Notes: generated from the sequence alone by a model not told the origin. DNA of 64,000 nucleotides from Trichinella spiralis (GCA_000181795.3 CM012953.1:19163955-19227954), one strand, 5' to 3'; positions 11,596-24,856 are shown, numbered from the stretch's first letter. Numbers and translations: made by a program.

Positions 11596-13234
11596 TTATA
11601 CGCTTTGCCATACTTTTTTTCCTTTTATGTATGTTGCTTTGATTTTCAAATCATCATCAAGTAAAATAAAATCAGCAATGGAATTGTACACAAGAGAACC
11701 CATTTGATCAGATATGCCTAAAAACTGTGAAGGATGCAGTGTAGCACAGTTCAAAGCAGTATGTGCTTCGCAACATGTAAATTGTTTCATACGGCGTACA
11801 CAACTGTCCAGACTTATAACACTAAATTGTATGATAAACAGTTTTAAGTGGTAAATCAAAAACAAATAATGATTGGATTACCTCCCAGCTAAAGTTTGAG
11901 TTCCAGTAATTACAGCTCTGTGACCTTTTACTGTTAGTTTTGAATCTCCAAGCTGATGTTCACCGTCAGGAAGACCCATCGCCGAAACAGCATCTGTGAT
12001 GAGCATAAGACCTGAAGATATTGCAAAAGCTGAAACACTATGTTTTATAAATAGTAAATCATCTTACCAGTTGGATGGACCTGATGTGCAATTCTCAAAG
12101 CAACTGGATCACTATGCACGCCATCAGCTATAAATCCATAAAATACACGATTTTTTTCATTTGATGCCAAAATACCAAGTAATCCTGGATCTCTATGATG
12201 AAACTGTAATTTAAAGTGTCAATGAACAAGAAATCACCTGGCAGTCATCAAGTAACGTAACTGCTTTCATTGCGTTAAACAAATGCGTTATGCCGGTCGC
12301 ACCAGCACGTATTGCTTCTAAACTGCACGCCAACGAAGCTTCAGAATGACCTAAAATTGAAAATATCCCCCAAAATAATCTTTAACAATATACATATATA
12401 CCAAGGGAAACTTTGATGCCTAAGTTGGTTAACCATTTAATCACTTCCATTGAATTTGGTAACTCTGGAGCGATAGTAACAATGCGTACATTACGCAAAT
12501 CAGTACCAAATACATTTTCAAAACTTTTAATTCCTTCAGGAAAGCCGTCCATTAAATATTCAGATAAATGAGCACCACGCTTTTCTTTATTTATGAAAGG
12601 ACCTTCCAAGTGAAGTCCTATAAAAAATATCTCTAATAGAATTCGATTTTCAGATACAGTTTCCTACAACTGCTATGATTGAAAAAATCTGAAATACCAA
12701 GAATAGCAGCTGCATCATTTATTTCGAAAACATTCATTCGATATGCTTCAATAACCTATAAATTTACAACGCCTTGTCTGATGTATCTGATGTTTTAGAC
12801 AAAAATTCAACTTTTTGATAGAAGCTCGGTGCGCAGCTAACTAGCGTTGGGCAGAAGGCCGTGACCCCATTAGCTAGTAATGCTTTAGCCAACCGATTCA
12901 ATTGTAAAGCCATATCTTCGCAATTTCCACTCAGATTGATTCCATAGCCACCTGAAAACAAATGTTTAAATTACAAATACATGTTGATTTGTTTTAACAC
13001 AATACCATTAATTTGAATATCAATAAATCCTGGTGACAAAATAAGATTTTCACAATCGAATACATATTTTGCTTCAGTTTTGTCGTTGTAAAAATGTTTC
13101 TGTGGATCGACAACTAAACCGTTCTGTATCCAGAGATCATCATTCAATAAATTACCATTCCTAAGAAGTCTGCAGTTTTTATAGCACACCAAATCGGTAC
13201 TTTGCAACTCTGGACATTCTGAATACCAAAACAT
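11596..13234 (-). CDS. AMDHD2: N-acetylglucosamine-6-phosphate deacetylase
   Basis: Eight minus-strand exons (13234-13006, 12951-12812, 12755-12698, 12617-12402, 12350-12238, 12203-12068, 12011-11882, 11821-11596) give 415 residues; the human enzyme has about 409. The enzyme removes acetate from GlcNAc-6-phosphate to give glucosamine-6-phosphate in cytosolic amino-sugar salvage. It belongs to the amidohydrolase superfamily. Visible family motifs in order: [34 protein letters not shown] (metal-ligand Glu), LGHSEAS and THLFNAM (metal His), [22 protein letters not shown] (catalytic Asp), LHPSQFLGI and [10 protein letters not shown]. All key residues appear present. Intron 2 (57 nt) uses an atypical donor GTTGAA; the alternative reading would need a 12-nt intron and was rejected. 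The C-terminal exon stops after KKVWQSV, matching the usual length. Confidence 0.95.
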
Positions 13235-14525
13235 GGTCCTGAATTAAGCTTAAAAGTATTAAATAACTAGTAACCAATGCAAACAATAAATTTCTGTATA
13301 TATTTATAAAAATGCGATAATCAAATTACGCACAGAAGTTAATAATGTAGGTGTCTATATCTTTTTTGTAAATTTCAAACGTTCACTAATTTATCACGTC
13401 AGGTTTAGCGCCAGAATGCCATAAAAACAACATAATCAAAACATTTCAACATTTAATGTCATAAAAATTAATATTAAACAAATAAATAACTAGACAAAAA
13501 ACTATAAACATATATATTAAAATTAGACTTGCAATATTTGTACACAGTCTATATTAATAAACAAGACCCAAAATTTCATCAACTTTATTGTTTCCCAGTT
13601 TTTATGCTCTGGAATTAAAAAATTAAAACATATCATGTGATACTACTTTTAATTTGCAAACAATAAATGAAAAATCACGTTTTTCACGCATAATACAAGT
13701 AATGGTTAAATATATTAACAACAAAACAATACACTTCTGCCATAAACGGCGTCACACTTCATATCTTTTTCAAAAGCATGCATCAAATGAAGCAGTTTTA
13801 AACGCACTTTTTTTACAATTTTTGATATCGTTAGCTGCAAGGCAACAAGCAAAATTGTTCATTTAATGAAACCTATCAAAATATACGTAACAATAAGCAT
13901 GCAAATCCAAATTACAGCCAATAAACTAAGTACAGTTGTGGTCTAGTCCATAAATATATTTGGATCGAAGATTTCATTTCTGCTTTACAGTAAACAAACA
14001 AAAACTGCACACATAAACTAGAAAATACGTAATAAAGCATGATACTCACCACAGATCAAATTAAACAGTTTTCGCGGTCTCAAATTTCGATCCGATGTTC
14101 ATTCAAGAGTGGTTGCAAAAGCAAAAACTGATATCACTAAACAAACAAACAACATAAAACACGTTAAAATACAAATAAAGAAACAAATACCATACGAAAA
14201 CAAAAATAAATTAAAATATTATTTAAACCATACTTTAAAACATTTCCTTATTTTGAAAGTGCACAAAAACAACAACTTACATTAGACTTCCTTTTACAAG
14301 ATACATTATTAAAAACAAAATGCAAACAAACGCAAAAAGAAACACAAAAAATAAAAACAAAAATTAAATCCAGAGAAACTCAAAAATTTAAGGATGAAAC
14401 AGCTGACGTAAATAAAAAGCATTTCTTGAATTTACAAAACAAAAACACATTATAGTATGCACATTTGATCTTGATTTTCCTTTGGTTACTGCCACATGAT
14501 GGCAATAATGCTAAATTTAAAATGA
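13235..14525. other. A-rich intergenic stretch, nothing recognised
   Basis: This upstream region of the deacetylase gene is rich in A runs and AAACAAA-like words on the plus strand. I see no coding exons or structured RNA. Confidence 0.5.
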
Positions 14526-15590
14526 CAGTTTAGAGTTGAGGTAGGCAAACGTTTTGTACCTTCGATCTCCTATGGTTTTCCTTGACGCCTTATCAACCCC
14601 CTATGGATTCCTCATCGACCCCCAAGCTCAACAAATAAACATTATTAATAATAAATTTCTTTACTATAAGGAATCATTTATCCTTATCACAATTACTCAT
14701 TCTCTATCAAATTTATTTCACCTTTACGTTCAATTATCCTTTCTTCAATTTGTGTATCTGCTTCTACAATGGCCGTAATCATGTGGATTGAAGGTACTTG
14801 ATAATTTTCTATTTAACTATTATGATATTTTTTATTTAACTGCTTTGCATCGTTAATATGAAGGATGTGTTAGATGAGCAGCAGCAAGGCACTGATATTT
14901 GGCTGGAAATTGGTGAGTTTTAGCCGTAATTCACAACACATTTCCAGTTCGGTCAGTTCCTTTGCTTTGTTGAAATCGCATTTGCATGGCTAAAACCAGC
15001 TTCGACCAGGTATGAACTTGGAAATGCTGGTAAAAATGTCTGAACTGCTGCACTTAGCTTGGGGTATTTAGTAGTAATATTTACATTACTCCAAAACTTA
15101 CCGAAGCTTTTACGTTTGAAAAGCAATTAAGCATCGAGATCCACACCGATCTCAACGGGCTCTTTTTGTACTGAAAATTCAGTTGTGAAATTTTTTATTT
15201 CTATATTGAATGGTGTAATTATTCAGTCTGGTACCATCAATGTTCTTCAGATCCTCAAAACGTACTTTAAAGTCTTCCCTTAATTTTTCAAGAAGATTCA
15301 TGTATATCTCCAAGTCACGGTCTGAAACATCTGCTCCTTCCAGTTTCTGTAAATTTGAAAAGTACTTAAAATCTCTTCGTGCCAACAAAGATTTATATAG
15401 ACCTATTTTAGCTTAAAAGCCTATTAGGACTGTTCGTGCTTGAATAATTGAAAAATCTTTACTTTGCAGACGTTTCTGCATTTCATTAAATTTTGAATAT
15501 AAGTCTGCCATATAGAACAAACGGTTTAACTCCTCACATATTGTTTGGTCCACATTAGCTAGAAACTACACAGTCGAATGATACTGTTGT
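14526..15590 (-). mobile_element. hAT-family transposase relic (ZBED/SCAND3-like)
   Basis: Read on the minus strand, pieces from about 15575 down to 14880 resemble the C-terminal half of hAT transposases of the ZBED5/FAM200 kind: 'LFYMADLYSKFNEMQKRL', then 'DLEIYMNLLEKLREDFKVRF', then the dimerisation region 'FPSSYLVEAGFSHANAISTK' and 'ELRLKLTNFQPNIS'. The frame is interrupted by stops (after IGF near 15412, and after DLDA near 15129) and shifts between the last two blocks, so it is a dead copy. The sequence near 14526-14625 (GGGGGTCGATGAGG read on the minus strand, then a CAGTTTAGAG-like end) may be the terminal non-coding part of the element. The N-terminal half is missing; gypsy-like sequence begins beside it. 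Confidence 0.75.
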
Positions 15591-15609
15591 ATCTTCCTGT
15601 TCTGACTGT

Positions 15610-18600
15610 GAAGGATTGTCAGCAATGTTTGATTACTGCGTTTTATTCACATCGGTTTCAGTGTCCTCTGTCACTACTATGGAATTGTGTCGTTTTCTCA
15701 GCTGATCCAGGTGACGTTTCCATAGCTGACCATCAGTTGTTCTTACCTTATAGGACACGGGTCCTGTTGGAGCCACAATGGTGGCAGGACACCATTTAGG
15801 TCCATGCGCGTAGTTTCTCGCAAACACAAGATCATCAGGTGCGAATATTCTTATTTTTTGTTTATCCGACCTTGTCACGTCTCTATTACCTTCAATCGCT
15901 TCTTCTTCGATGTCAGGGTGGATGCGGTTGAGAACCGTTCGCAATCGGCGCTTCATTAGCAGTTCAGCCGGACTTTTCCCGGTTGTGGCGCAGGGTGACA
16001 CGGGTTGTGAAAATAAGAAATTCGCTAGACGCTGTTTTCAGCTTCCGTGAACCATTTTTCGCAAAGCCTCTTTTGTCGTGCGGACCATTCTCTCTGCTTG
16101 TCCGTTTGATGCCGGATGAAACGGGGCAATTCTAGCATGTCTGATTGCACCTCTTTTCAAGAATTGCTGGAATTCAACAGAAACAAACTGTGCTGCGTTG
16201 TCAGACATAATTGTGTTCGGCAAGCCATGCGTTGCGAACAACTGACGTAATTCTTCTATAACCGTTCGTGTTGACATTTCTGATATTGGAATTACTTCTA
16301 ACCATTTTGAAAAGGCATCTACTACAATCAGGAATGTCTTTTCTTGGAAGGGGCCTGCGAAGTCGATATGTAAACGACTCCAAGGGTTATTTGGCGTTTC
16401 CCAAGAGTGAACAGGAGCTTTTGGCATTGCAGCTCTTGACGATTGACAAACGTCACATGTGTTCACAGTCTTTTCGATCTCCTCATCCATTTTAGGCCAC
16501 CAAAAGTAGCTTCTTGCCAATGCTTTCATACGAACAATACCCGGGTGACCATCGTGTAACATTGTAAGGAGTCTTGAACGCGCTTGAATTGGAATCGCAA
16601 CCCCATTTCCCCAAAGCAAGCAACCCTTATGTACTGATATTTCCAGTTGTCTAATGAAAAATGGTTTAAATTTTTTATCTGACAATTTGGCTGGCCATCC
16701 TTTCCACGCCCAATTTAAAACTCGTGATATCACCGGATCTTTCAAAGACATTCGTGCGATATCATTGTCTTTCATGATCACAGTGTCATCTGATTCCAAC
16801 ATGAGTACTTCCAGAGGTGGTGGGATTTCAACGTCTGGGATTTTAGTTGGTAGGCGGCTTAAGATATCAGCATTAGCGATAAGCTTTCTTGGTCTGTAGC
16901 AAATGTCATAAACATAAGCGCCTAACATGACAGTCCAACGTAACATTCGGAGTGAGAGAATGTATGGAGTTTCTTTATTGGGAGCAAATATTTCCAACAA
17001 CGGCTTGTGATCTGCAATGATTCAGAAGGAACGACCGTACACATAATCATGAAATTTTCTTACTGACGCTATAATTGCAAGGGCTTCCTTGTCAATTTGT
17101 GCGTAGTTTCGTTCAGTAGACGACGCGAATAAAAAGCGATTGGAGCTTCTTTACCATTCGGCATTTGATGGCACAGAACGGCTCCTGTTCCAACAGGGGA
17201 TGCATCACAGATGAGTACTAACGGTTTTTTACATCGCAATTGGTTAATACACAATATAATGATAACAGTTGCTTGGTTTGGTTGAAAGCTTTTTTATGTT
17301 TGTTTGTCCATTTCCATTTAGTTTCTTTATCAAGTAACCGATGTAAGGGTTCGGCTACGGTTGCTTTGTTTCGCAGGAAGGAATGATAAAAGTTAAGCAA
17401 TCCTAAGAAAGTTTGCAATTCTTTCTTATTTTTTGGCTGCGGGGTGTTATGGATCGCTGCAACTTTCTGTTTCGAGGGGTGAATTCCAGAGGCATCAATG
17501 TCAAAACCCAAAAATTGGATGCGTCGCAAACAGAATTTGCATTTTTCTGCATTCAAACGGAGACCTGCGTCATAAAAACGTTTCAATAACGTGCAAGCCG
17601 TTTTGCTAGCATGCTTTCATCTTTTGCTGCAATAAACATATCATCGGAGTAAGGTAATACTCCCGGGATACCTTTTGTGAGTTGATCTGTTACTCCTTGA
17701 AATATGCCAGGTGCTGCACTTACACCAAACTGTAGTCGTTTCACTCTGAATGCACCTCGATGTGTGATTATTGTTTGTGCATCTGCAGTTTTTTTATCAA
17801 CAACTAACTGTTGATAAGCTTGAGCTTAATCCAATTTAGCAAAAGCTTTTCCACCAGCAAGAGATGCAAGGAGGTGGTTTACTGCAGGAACGGGATAAGC
17901 GTGCTTCAGAAGTGCCTTATTGATGGTACATTTGTAATCACCACAAATACGCACGGAACCATCTGGTTTCATGGGCGTGACGATTGGGGTAGCCCATACC
18001 GGATGACTAACTGGTTCAAGCACCTTCTGTTTAACCAGCTTATCTAGTTCCATATCGATCTTTTCTTTAAGAGCCAACGGAACCTTGCGAGCTTTCATGC
18101 GAACAGGAGGAACTGATGGATCGAGATCCAACGATACAGGTTCGCCTGCATAGCAACCCAAGTCAGGAGTGACAACTGCCTGATATTTCCGTAGTACCGA
18201 TTCAACTGGACTACTATTTATATGATTTATACCTTCGATTCTGATGCCTAACGGTTTAAGCCATTCTAAACCCAGCAAATTAGGGCAGTTCCCTTTTTCA
18301 ACAAAAATTCTAAGCCGTGTGTGGATGATTAAATAATCAACATTGACAAAACAACTTCCCATCAATTTAACTTGCTTACCAAGGAATGAGACGTGAGAGA
18401 GCGTCGTAGGAGCTAATTTTAGCTTTTTGTTGTTGTTGCGTAACTCTTCGAAAGTTTGCTCAGAAATGATTGTCACGTCAGATCCTGAATCAACTTCTAA
18501 CTAGCAACGTTTACCTTCAGTGCTAAGGAAAATGCTTAGCTTGAGTGAGCGAAGGGATGGTGTAGATCGACAAGTAATACGATTAAGCAAATAAGATTGA

Positions 18601-19560
18601 TGCGTGTCAGCTACTGAGATAGCATTTGTTTTAGCCTGAGGCTTGGAGCGCCTTTGTTTAGATCTACACACGCGTTCAATGTGACCAGCTTTTTGACGAC
18701 ACCGGCAAACAGCATTCTTGAAGCGACAAAACGCTCGATTGTGCTGTCCTCCACAACTGGCACACACATATAAGTTTGACGTTTGCTTGACATGTGATGA
18801 ATATTCGGTGCTGATAAATCGACGTTGACAGCGTGAATTTCACAAGCATGCTTACATGTAGCTTCGGCGGACAGGGCTTCTTCCTGAGCCATTTGGAATG
18901 TCAAAACTTTCTTCGCAAATAATCGCAGTTGCACAGCTTCATCTCTCAGGCCACATACCAAACGATCGCGCAACATCGTTTCGAGATCGACGAAGTTACA
19001 ACCTTGAGCCAATCAGCGCAAATCTGCGATGAATTCAGCAACCGTTTCACCTTGCGGTTGCTTACGCTGATAAAAAATGTGTCGATTAACAATTTCAGAA
19101 GGCTGAGGCGCAAAATGGTCGTTCAAGACACTTATAATTTCATCGAACGATCTTTCTACCGGCTTGGCAGGAGATAACAGGGATTCCACAAGCTTAAAAA
19201 GCGCTGAACCACAAGAGCTAAGCAGGACTGCACGTTTATCAGCGTCGGCTGAGACCTTATTAGCTTCGAAATAGAACATCAAACGAGACGCGTAGGAATT
19301 CCATTCCTTAGGATTTGATGTATCGAATTCTTCGATGTGGCCCAGTCTGAGCGATCCCATCCTCGTCGCCAGAACGTGTTGTGTTTCTGCCATGATCAAA
19401 ACTCGGTAGAAAGCGGTAATTGTTTATTGGACACACTAACTTGAACTCACACACACGCTATGTATATTCGTAACTAACTAACTACGTTGTCTATGTACTA
19501 CTGTATATGAAATAGAAGATGATCAAGCTACATTCGCAATAATTTTGGATTATATTAATT
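15610..19560 (-). mobile_element. Ty3/gypsy element A, broken
   Basis: A minus-strand fossil with all the main gypsy parts in the usual order. Gag and a zinc-knuckle region lie at about 19.4-18.6 kb. Retropepsin and the front of reverse transcriptase (YPVPAVNHLLASLAGGKAF) lie at about 18.5-17.8 kb. RT thumb (FLGLLNFYHSFLRN) and RNase H (LICDASPVGTGAVL) lie at about 17.6-17.0 kb. Integrase, with a zinc-binding CDVCQ region and 'HIDFAGPFQEKTFLIVVDAF', lies at about 17.0-16.0 kb, followed by a C-terminal tail to about 15.63 kb. Gag begins at about 19.39 kb. Upstream, 19.41-19.55 kb carries AATAAA on this strand and may be LTR-derived, but I could not find paired LTRs or a target duplication. It has several breaks (roughly half a dozen or more) and no 3' LTR at the hAT side. 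Age is probably intermediate, as the domains still read easily. Confidence 0.88.
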
Positions 19561-19574
19561 CAATACACAACACG

Positions 19575-22500
19575 GGGAACCACTGATTGCATATGCCGAC
19601 GCGGTAATGCTGCTTGGACGTAAAGCCAACTGTGATGATACGCTCGTGAGAGACCAATTCTTCCTGGGCCTATGCAACGTCGAACTGAAACGACAATTGT
19701 ACTCCAGTCGAAACGAGCCTTGACAACAGTTTTTGTCCATTGCTCGAAAGGCCGATCTTGCAAATCAACTTTTCCTCACCGACGCCGCCCACGCAGCAGT
19801 TGTACAAGCTACGGTGGGAAACGAACACGTCCAGCCCACGCCCACGCTGGATGAGGAGATGGCCGACTCACGCTGTGCAGTCAGTGTCGTTGGAGCCGAT
19901 ACGTTATCTGACATTGACCGTCTGATCGAAGCCCTACGCCGCGTCCTAACGGAGGAAATTCGCGGCCCCATTATGCCGCCACACCAGCAGCACAGACGTG
20001 CCTACCGTCGACCTACTGCTGCCCGGCCACGCGAATCACGTTGCTACAACTGCGGCGGCCGAGGCCACGTGTAACGCCATTGCCCGAAGCCCATAGCGTA
20101 CGGTACGTGAACCAAGTCGTTCCTTCGTCCGGCGCGACCGACCACAACTACCGCCGCATTATCGACGAGATGCTGCCATCAGTAGAAGAATTGGACGCAC
20201 ACAGCCGGAACGCAATGCGATCCGTCCTTTGGAAATACCGTCGTTGTATCGCAACATCCGACGAAGATCTCGGCCATACCGAGCTTGCCTCCCACCGCAT
20301 CGACACGCGGAATGCGGCCCCCGTGAAAGTACCACTGCGACGACTGCCGCCATCCCAACGGCACGGCGTGCAACGAATGGTCACCGATATGTTCAGCCGG
20401 AACATCATCGAACCGGCGAACAGTCCTTGGTCAGCGCTAATCGTCATGGTGCGCAAGAAGGATGGCTCTCTGAGGTTCTGTGTTGATTTCTGTCGTCTCA
20501 ACGACGTGGCCGTCAAAGACGCCCACCCCTTGCCGCGTATCGATGATACATTGGAAGAACTCTCCGGCGCTCGTTAGTTCATTACAATCGACTTTTCAAG
20601 TGGCTATTGGCAAATCCCAGTTGACGAAGACGACCGTCTGAAGACGGCCTTTAGCAAACCGTTTGGACTGTACCAGTTTCGTGGCATGCCTTTTGACCTA
20701 TGCAACGCGCCGACCACATTCCAGCGGCTCATGGATGTAGCACTTCGCGGACTTACGTGGTCGTCCTGCCTTGCATACCTAGACGACATTATCGTCTTTG
20801 GCCGCTCAGCACAGGAGCATACCGACCATTTGGAGCGCGTGTTGCAGCGTAAAGCGGAGACCAGTCTGAAGCTAAAACCTCAAAAATGCCACCTCATGCG
20901 GAAGACCGTACGTTTCCTTGGTCACATTCTATCAGAGAACGGTATTTCCACGGACGAAGAAAAGATCCGCGCGGTGAAGGAATGGCCGACACCTTGTTGC
21001 CCGTCAGAAGTTCGTCAATTCCTCAGTCTTGCGTTGTATTATCGCCGTTTCATCAAAATTTTTTTAATGTTTCTGTCCCGTTGAATGCGCTCCTCCGAAA
21101 AGGCTCCCATTGGAAATAGACGGCTGATTGTCAGACCGCTTTTGACCAATTGAGACATATGCTTTGTACGGCCCCTGTATTGACGTTTCCTGATTTTAAC
21201 GTGCCGTTTATTGTCGACGTCGATACCAGCGCCGAAGGCATCGGCGCAGTGTTGTCTCAGCTATCCCATAGGAATGAACGAGTTGTAGCCTACGCAAGTC
21301 GTACACTAACTAAATTTGAGCGCCGCTACTGTGTCACACGTAAGGAACTTCTAGCGCTCATGTGGTCAATCAAGGAGTTCCGACCTTATCTTTACGGTCA
21401 GCAGTTTGATGTCCGCACTGACTATAGCTGCCTGCGATGGTTACACAACTTCAAAGAGCCGGAGGGGCAGGTTGCCCGCTGGCTCGAGCAGCTAGCCGAA
21501 TACGATTTCAACGTGCTCCGTCAGCCCGGCAGAGCCCACTGCAACGCGGATGCATTGTCGCGCCAACGTTGCCCACAGTGTGGAATCTCCATCGTTGCTG
21601 CCGCGACGCTACCTGTTGCGACCATGGAAAAAGTGGCACCCTCAAGGTGCTTGTCAATTTTTGACATCTAAACATGGCTGCGAGCACAGTCCACCGACCC
21701 CACGCTGTCGGTGCTGCGGAGTTGGCTCGCCTCAAGCCGGTGGCCCCGTCTCTGCCCGACGTCTTCGGACCCTGACCTCCGGTCCCTGTGGAGGGACGGG
21801 AGAGGGGTGTTCCTGGTGGGCGAGAACGGTCTTTTTCGACGTAGCAGGCCAGCAGCGACCGTGTCGATGATCAGCTGCTCGTTCCAAAGGAAGTGAGGAG
21901 CGATGTCCTCGCGGCCATGCACAATACCACGTTCGGTGGCCACTTTGCGTCCAGGCGAACGCTGGATAGACTCCAGCGACGCTATTTCTGACCACGCATG
22001 AGGAAGGCGGTGGACGCGTGGTGTCAGGCCTGCCGCACGTGTGTCGCGCGAAGCGAATCGACACGGAAATCCAAGGCGCCCCTACAGACTCCAGAAATGT
22101 CCTGTGCGTTCCAAACACTGGCCATGGACTTTTTGGGCCCCTTGGAAGCGACAGTTACCCAAAGGTTACCGTTACATTTTGGTCGTTTGCGATTACTTCT
22201 CAAAATGGACCGAGGCGTATCCAACGCGTTCCCAAGCGGCCACGAAAGTTGCCGACGTATTGGTTGGCAACTAGTTTTTGAGATTCGGCGCGCCCATTCG
22301 CCTGCACTCCGACCAAAGGAGGAGCTTTGAATCCGTCCTGATCAGCGAGGTTTGCAAGATCTTCGACGTAGAAAAGTCGTGATCCTCGCCCTACCACCCG
22401 CAGGCCAATGGGCTCGTGGAACGCATCAATCGAACGCTGTTGAATACGCTGGCCAAACTTTGCCACGAGTCTGTTGCCATCTACGAGCTGATGTATGGGA

Positions 22501-22950
22501 CCAGCTGTTGCCTATGGCGACAATGGCCTACAACAGCGCTGTACATGAGACGACCGGACAATCTCCATTTTGTATGCTGTTTGGTAAGCAAATTTGCCTA
22601 CCGCTGGATGCAACGTTAGACGTGCCGTCGGGAACGGCACGCAACGCCGAAGACTACATCGTCCAGCTGCGGGAAAATCTACAAAAAGTGCACAGCACGG
22701 CATTCGATCAGTCCCACCACGAGCAGCAGCACAATAAGGAAATCGCCGACCGGAAAGCGACGGCCAACCGGTTCGAAACCGACCAATTGGTATGGCTGAA
22801 ATTCCCACAATGGGGCAAGTTGGATAAGCGTTGGTCTGGACCACTCCGCGTGTTGAAGCAACTTGGCGTCGAGACGTACCACGTCCAAGATGTCCATCCA
22901 ATGGGAACACTTATGTTTCTGTTCCAGTACTTCATTCTGTTGCCCTAAAG
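19575..22950 (+). mobile_element. Ty3/gypsy element B, broken, different lineage
   Basis: This plus-strand fossil is GC-rich compared with both host DNA and element A. Its parts, in order: Gag end with a CYNCGGRGH knuckle (about 19.6-20.1 kb), reverse transcriptase (RKKDGSLRFCVDFCRLNDVA and a CLAYLDDIIVFG catalytic box, about 20.1-21.1 kb), RNase H (DVDTSAEGIGAVLSQL, about 21.1-21.6 kb) and integrase with a C-terminal region (about 21.7-22.95 kb). I saw no protease between the knuckle and RT. It has many breaks (roughly ten). No LTRs were recognised at either end. Sequence and composition differ from element A, so these are two separate insertions set tail to tail on opposite strands. Confidence 0.88.
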
Positions 22951-22974
22951 GAGACGTTATTTAAATCTGGAAAT

Positions 22975-23790
22975 AATTCTGCAGAAAATCAAGTATTAAG
23001 AACACCTGTGGCAGACGTGTGGTGACTTTAAAGTTCTGTGCGTTCTTCTGGGACAACAGTCTATCAACATTAAATTCCCATGCTGTTTGTGTAATGGGAT
23101 AGCCGAGCACGTGATGAACACTGGAAGAAGAAAGACTGGCCAATGCGAGCAAACATTACACCAGAGGCAAAATATTTGCCATAAAAGTTTAATTGATCCA
23201 TAAAAAGTGCTCCTACCGCCACTTCACATAAAACTGGGCATCATGAAGCAGTTTGTTAAAGCCTTGGATAAAAATGGAACTTGCTTCCAGTACCTCTGCA
23301 TCCAGTTTCCTTTTCTGTCAGGTGCTAAATATGAATAAAAGAAAGGCATATTTGTTGTACCTGAAATACGGAAATTAATTAAAGACAAGATGCTTGCAAG
23401 CACAGTGACACAAGTTGAGGAAGAAGCATGGGTTGCATTCACGAATGTTGTTTCGGCATTTCTGGGAAAGAAGCAGGACCCGGAATATAGATGATTTGTG
23501 AATGTTATGCTTGGGAAATTTGAAAATTTAGGATGTAACATGAATTTGAAGCTCCACTTTCTGCACTCAAATTTAGATTTTTTTCCACAGAATCTTGGAG
23601 ATGTCAGTGAAGAAAAAGGTGAACAATTTCATCAAGACAAACAAATGGAGCAGAGATATCAGGGTCGATAGAATGCTGCAATGATTACAGTCTACTGTTA
23701 GTGTCTCGAGAAAGAAACAAAACAGAATCAAAGGAAGAGGTCAACTCGGTGGTCGTTTGCTACCAAAAGGACTAGATACTGTGATGAAAG
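22975..23790 (+). mobile_element. Broken copy of a repeat-borne invertebrate gene (SEEQGERFHQD-type)
   Basis: Plus-strand translations contain 'FKVLCVLLGQQSINIKFPC', 'VLLPPLHIKLGIMKQFVKAL', 'LGCNMNLKLHFLHSNLDFFP', 'NLGDVSEEKGEQFHQD' and 'MEQRYQGR' in that order. I recall the same ordered blocks from a large family of uncharacterised proteins present in many copies in nematodes, cnidarians and arthropods, presumably carried by a mobile element. The copy has several breaks and is not functional. The carrier's identity (DNA transposon or other) is not settled here, and no terminal repeats were found. Confidence 0.7.
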
Positions 23791-24856
23791 GCACGCCAAC
23801 ATCAAGTAGAAGCAATTTATTTTGTACACATTAAAACTATGTACGCCATTTTATGTGTGTTGTTCTATACAGAGTACTGTATTATATGATACGTGGATTC
23901 CCATGTTCACAGTGTAAAAGAATTGTATGTGATGGGGAAAATTCATTAGCATTTTTGAAATATGTATCGCAAAATTATTAAAAGTTACTCGTCATTGAGT
24001 AAGCCCCAGAGAAAAAGTTTCACTTTGTTGACCTGTTTAATTTTTAGTCTTTCACAGTACTTCGGTAATTGCAAAATATTTCTAATAATCAGCAAAATCT
24101 TAAAAGTTATGTAACTAGTATGGCTATTTTAAATAATCTTTCAAATAAGATGGTCAGCATAATAATTATTAATTCAATAGTTGTTCATTGTAGCTCGCGC
24201 AATAATTTTTTCATTCACTTAATTCACATTTTAACCGAAAACTAAATTAGACATACTGCATGAAAACTGCAACTCCTCACAGTCATCATTTTGAATCATT
24301 CTTGTTTCTGAAGAGTGATTAATCAAGGAAAATGCGTAAATAAAAATTTTATATTTAAAGTTCGTTGAATGTATAAATGAAATTCACGAACAACTGTTCT
24401 TAAAATATGTCACTATTTCTGACTGAGAAAAACAATGATTCATTATAAATATTCAAAAAATCATTTTATATGATAATTATATAACATATATATTTTATAG
24501 CTTTTCAGGTTACCATTAAAATATCATTTTAGTTCATCTTTTTCCGCGACATCTCAACAAATACGCAACTAAGAACGGTGCGCATAAATTTGTGTTGCAC
24601 TTCTAATCGGTCCTGAGCGGCACAAGTTATTTTTAGAAAAAACCATTTCTTGAAAAACTCCTAGCATAAATATTTTTCATATTGTTATCATTATTATCAA
24701 ATTATCAAATTTTTGCTGTATTACATATTAAATATATCTGAATTCATCTACAATAAAAATTCAATCGCAAAATAGTGTTGGTCTTTATTTCTGTTCTTCT
24801 CCAAAACAACAAATTTCAATTTTAAAACATCGATAAAATGATTGTATCATTATAGT
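23791..24856. other. AT-rich intergenic stretch, nothing recognised
   Basis: This lies between the transposon block and the 3' end of cystatin-like gene B. I see no gene or repeat in it. Confidence 0.5.

Noticed and set aside
12768-12779. A 12-nt GT-AG intron in the deacetylase gene
   Set aside because: Too short to splice and leaves the wrong frame; the 56-57-nt intron fits the family alignment.
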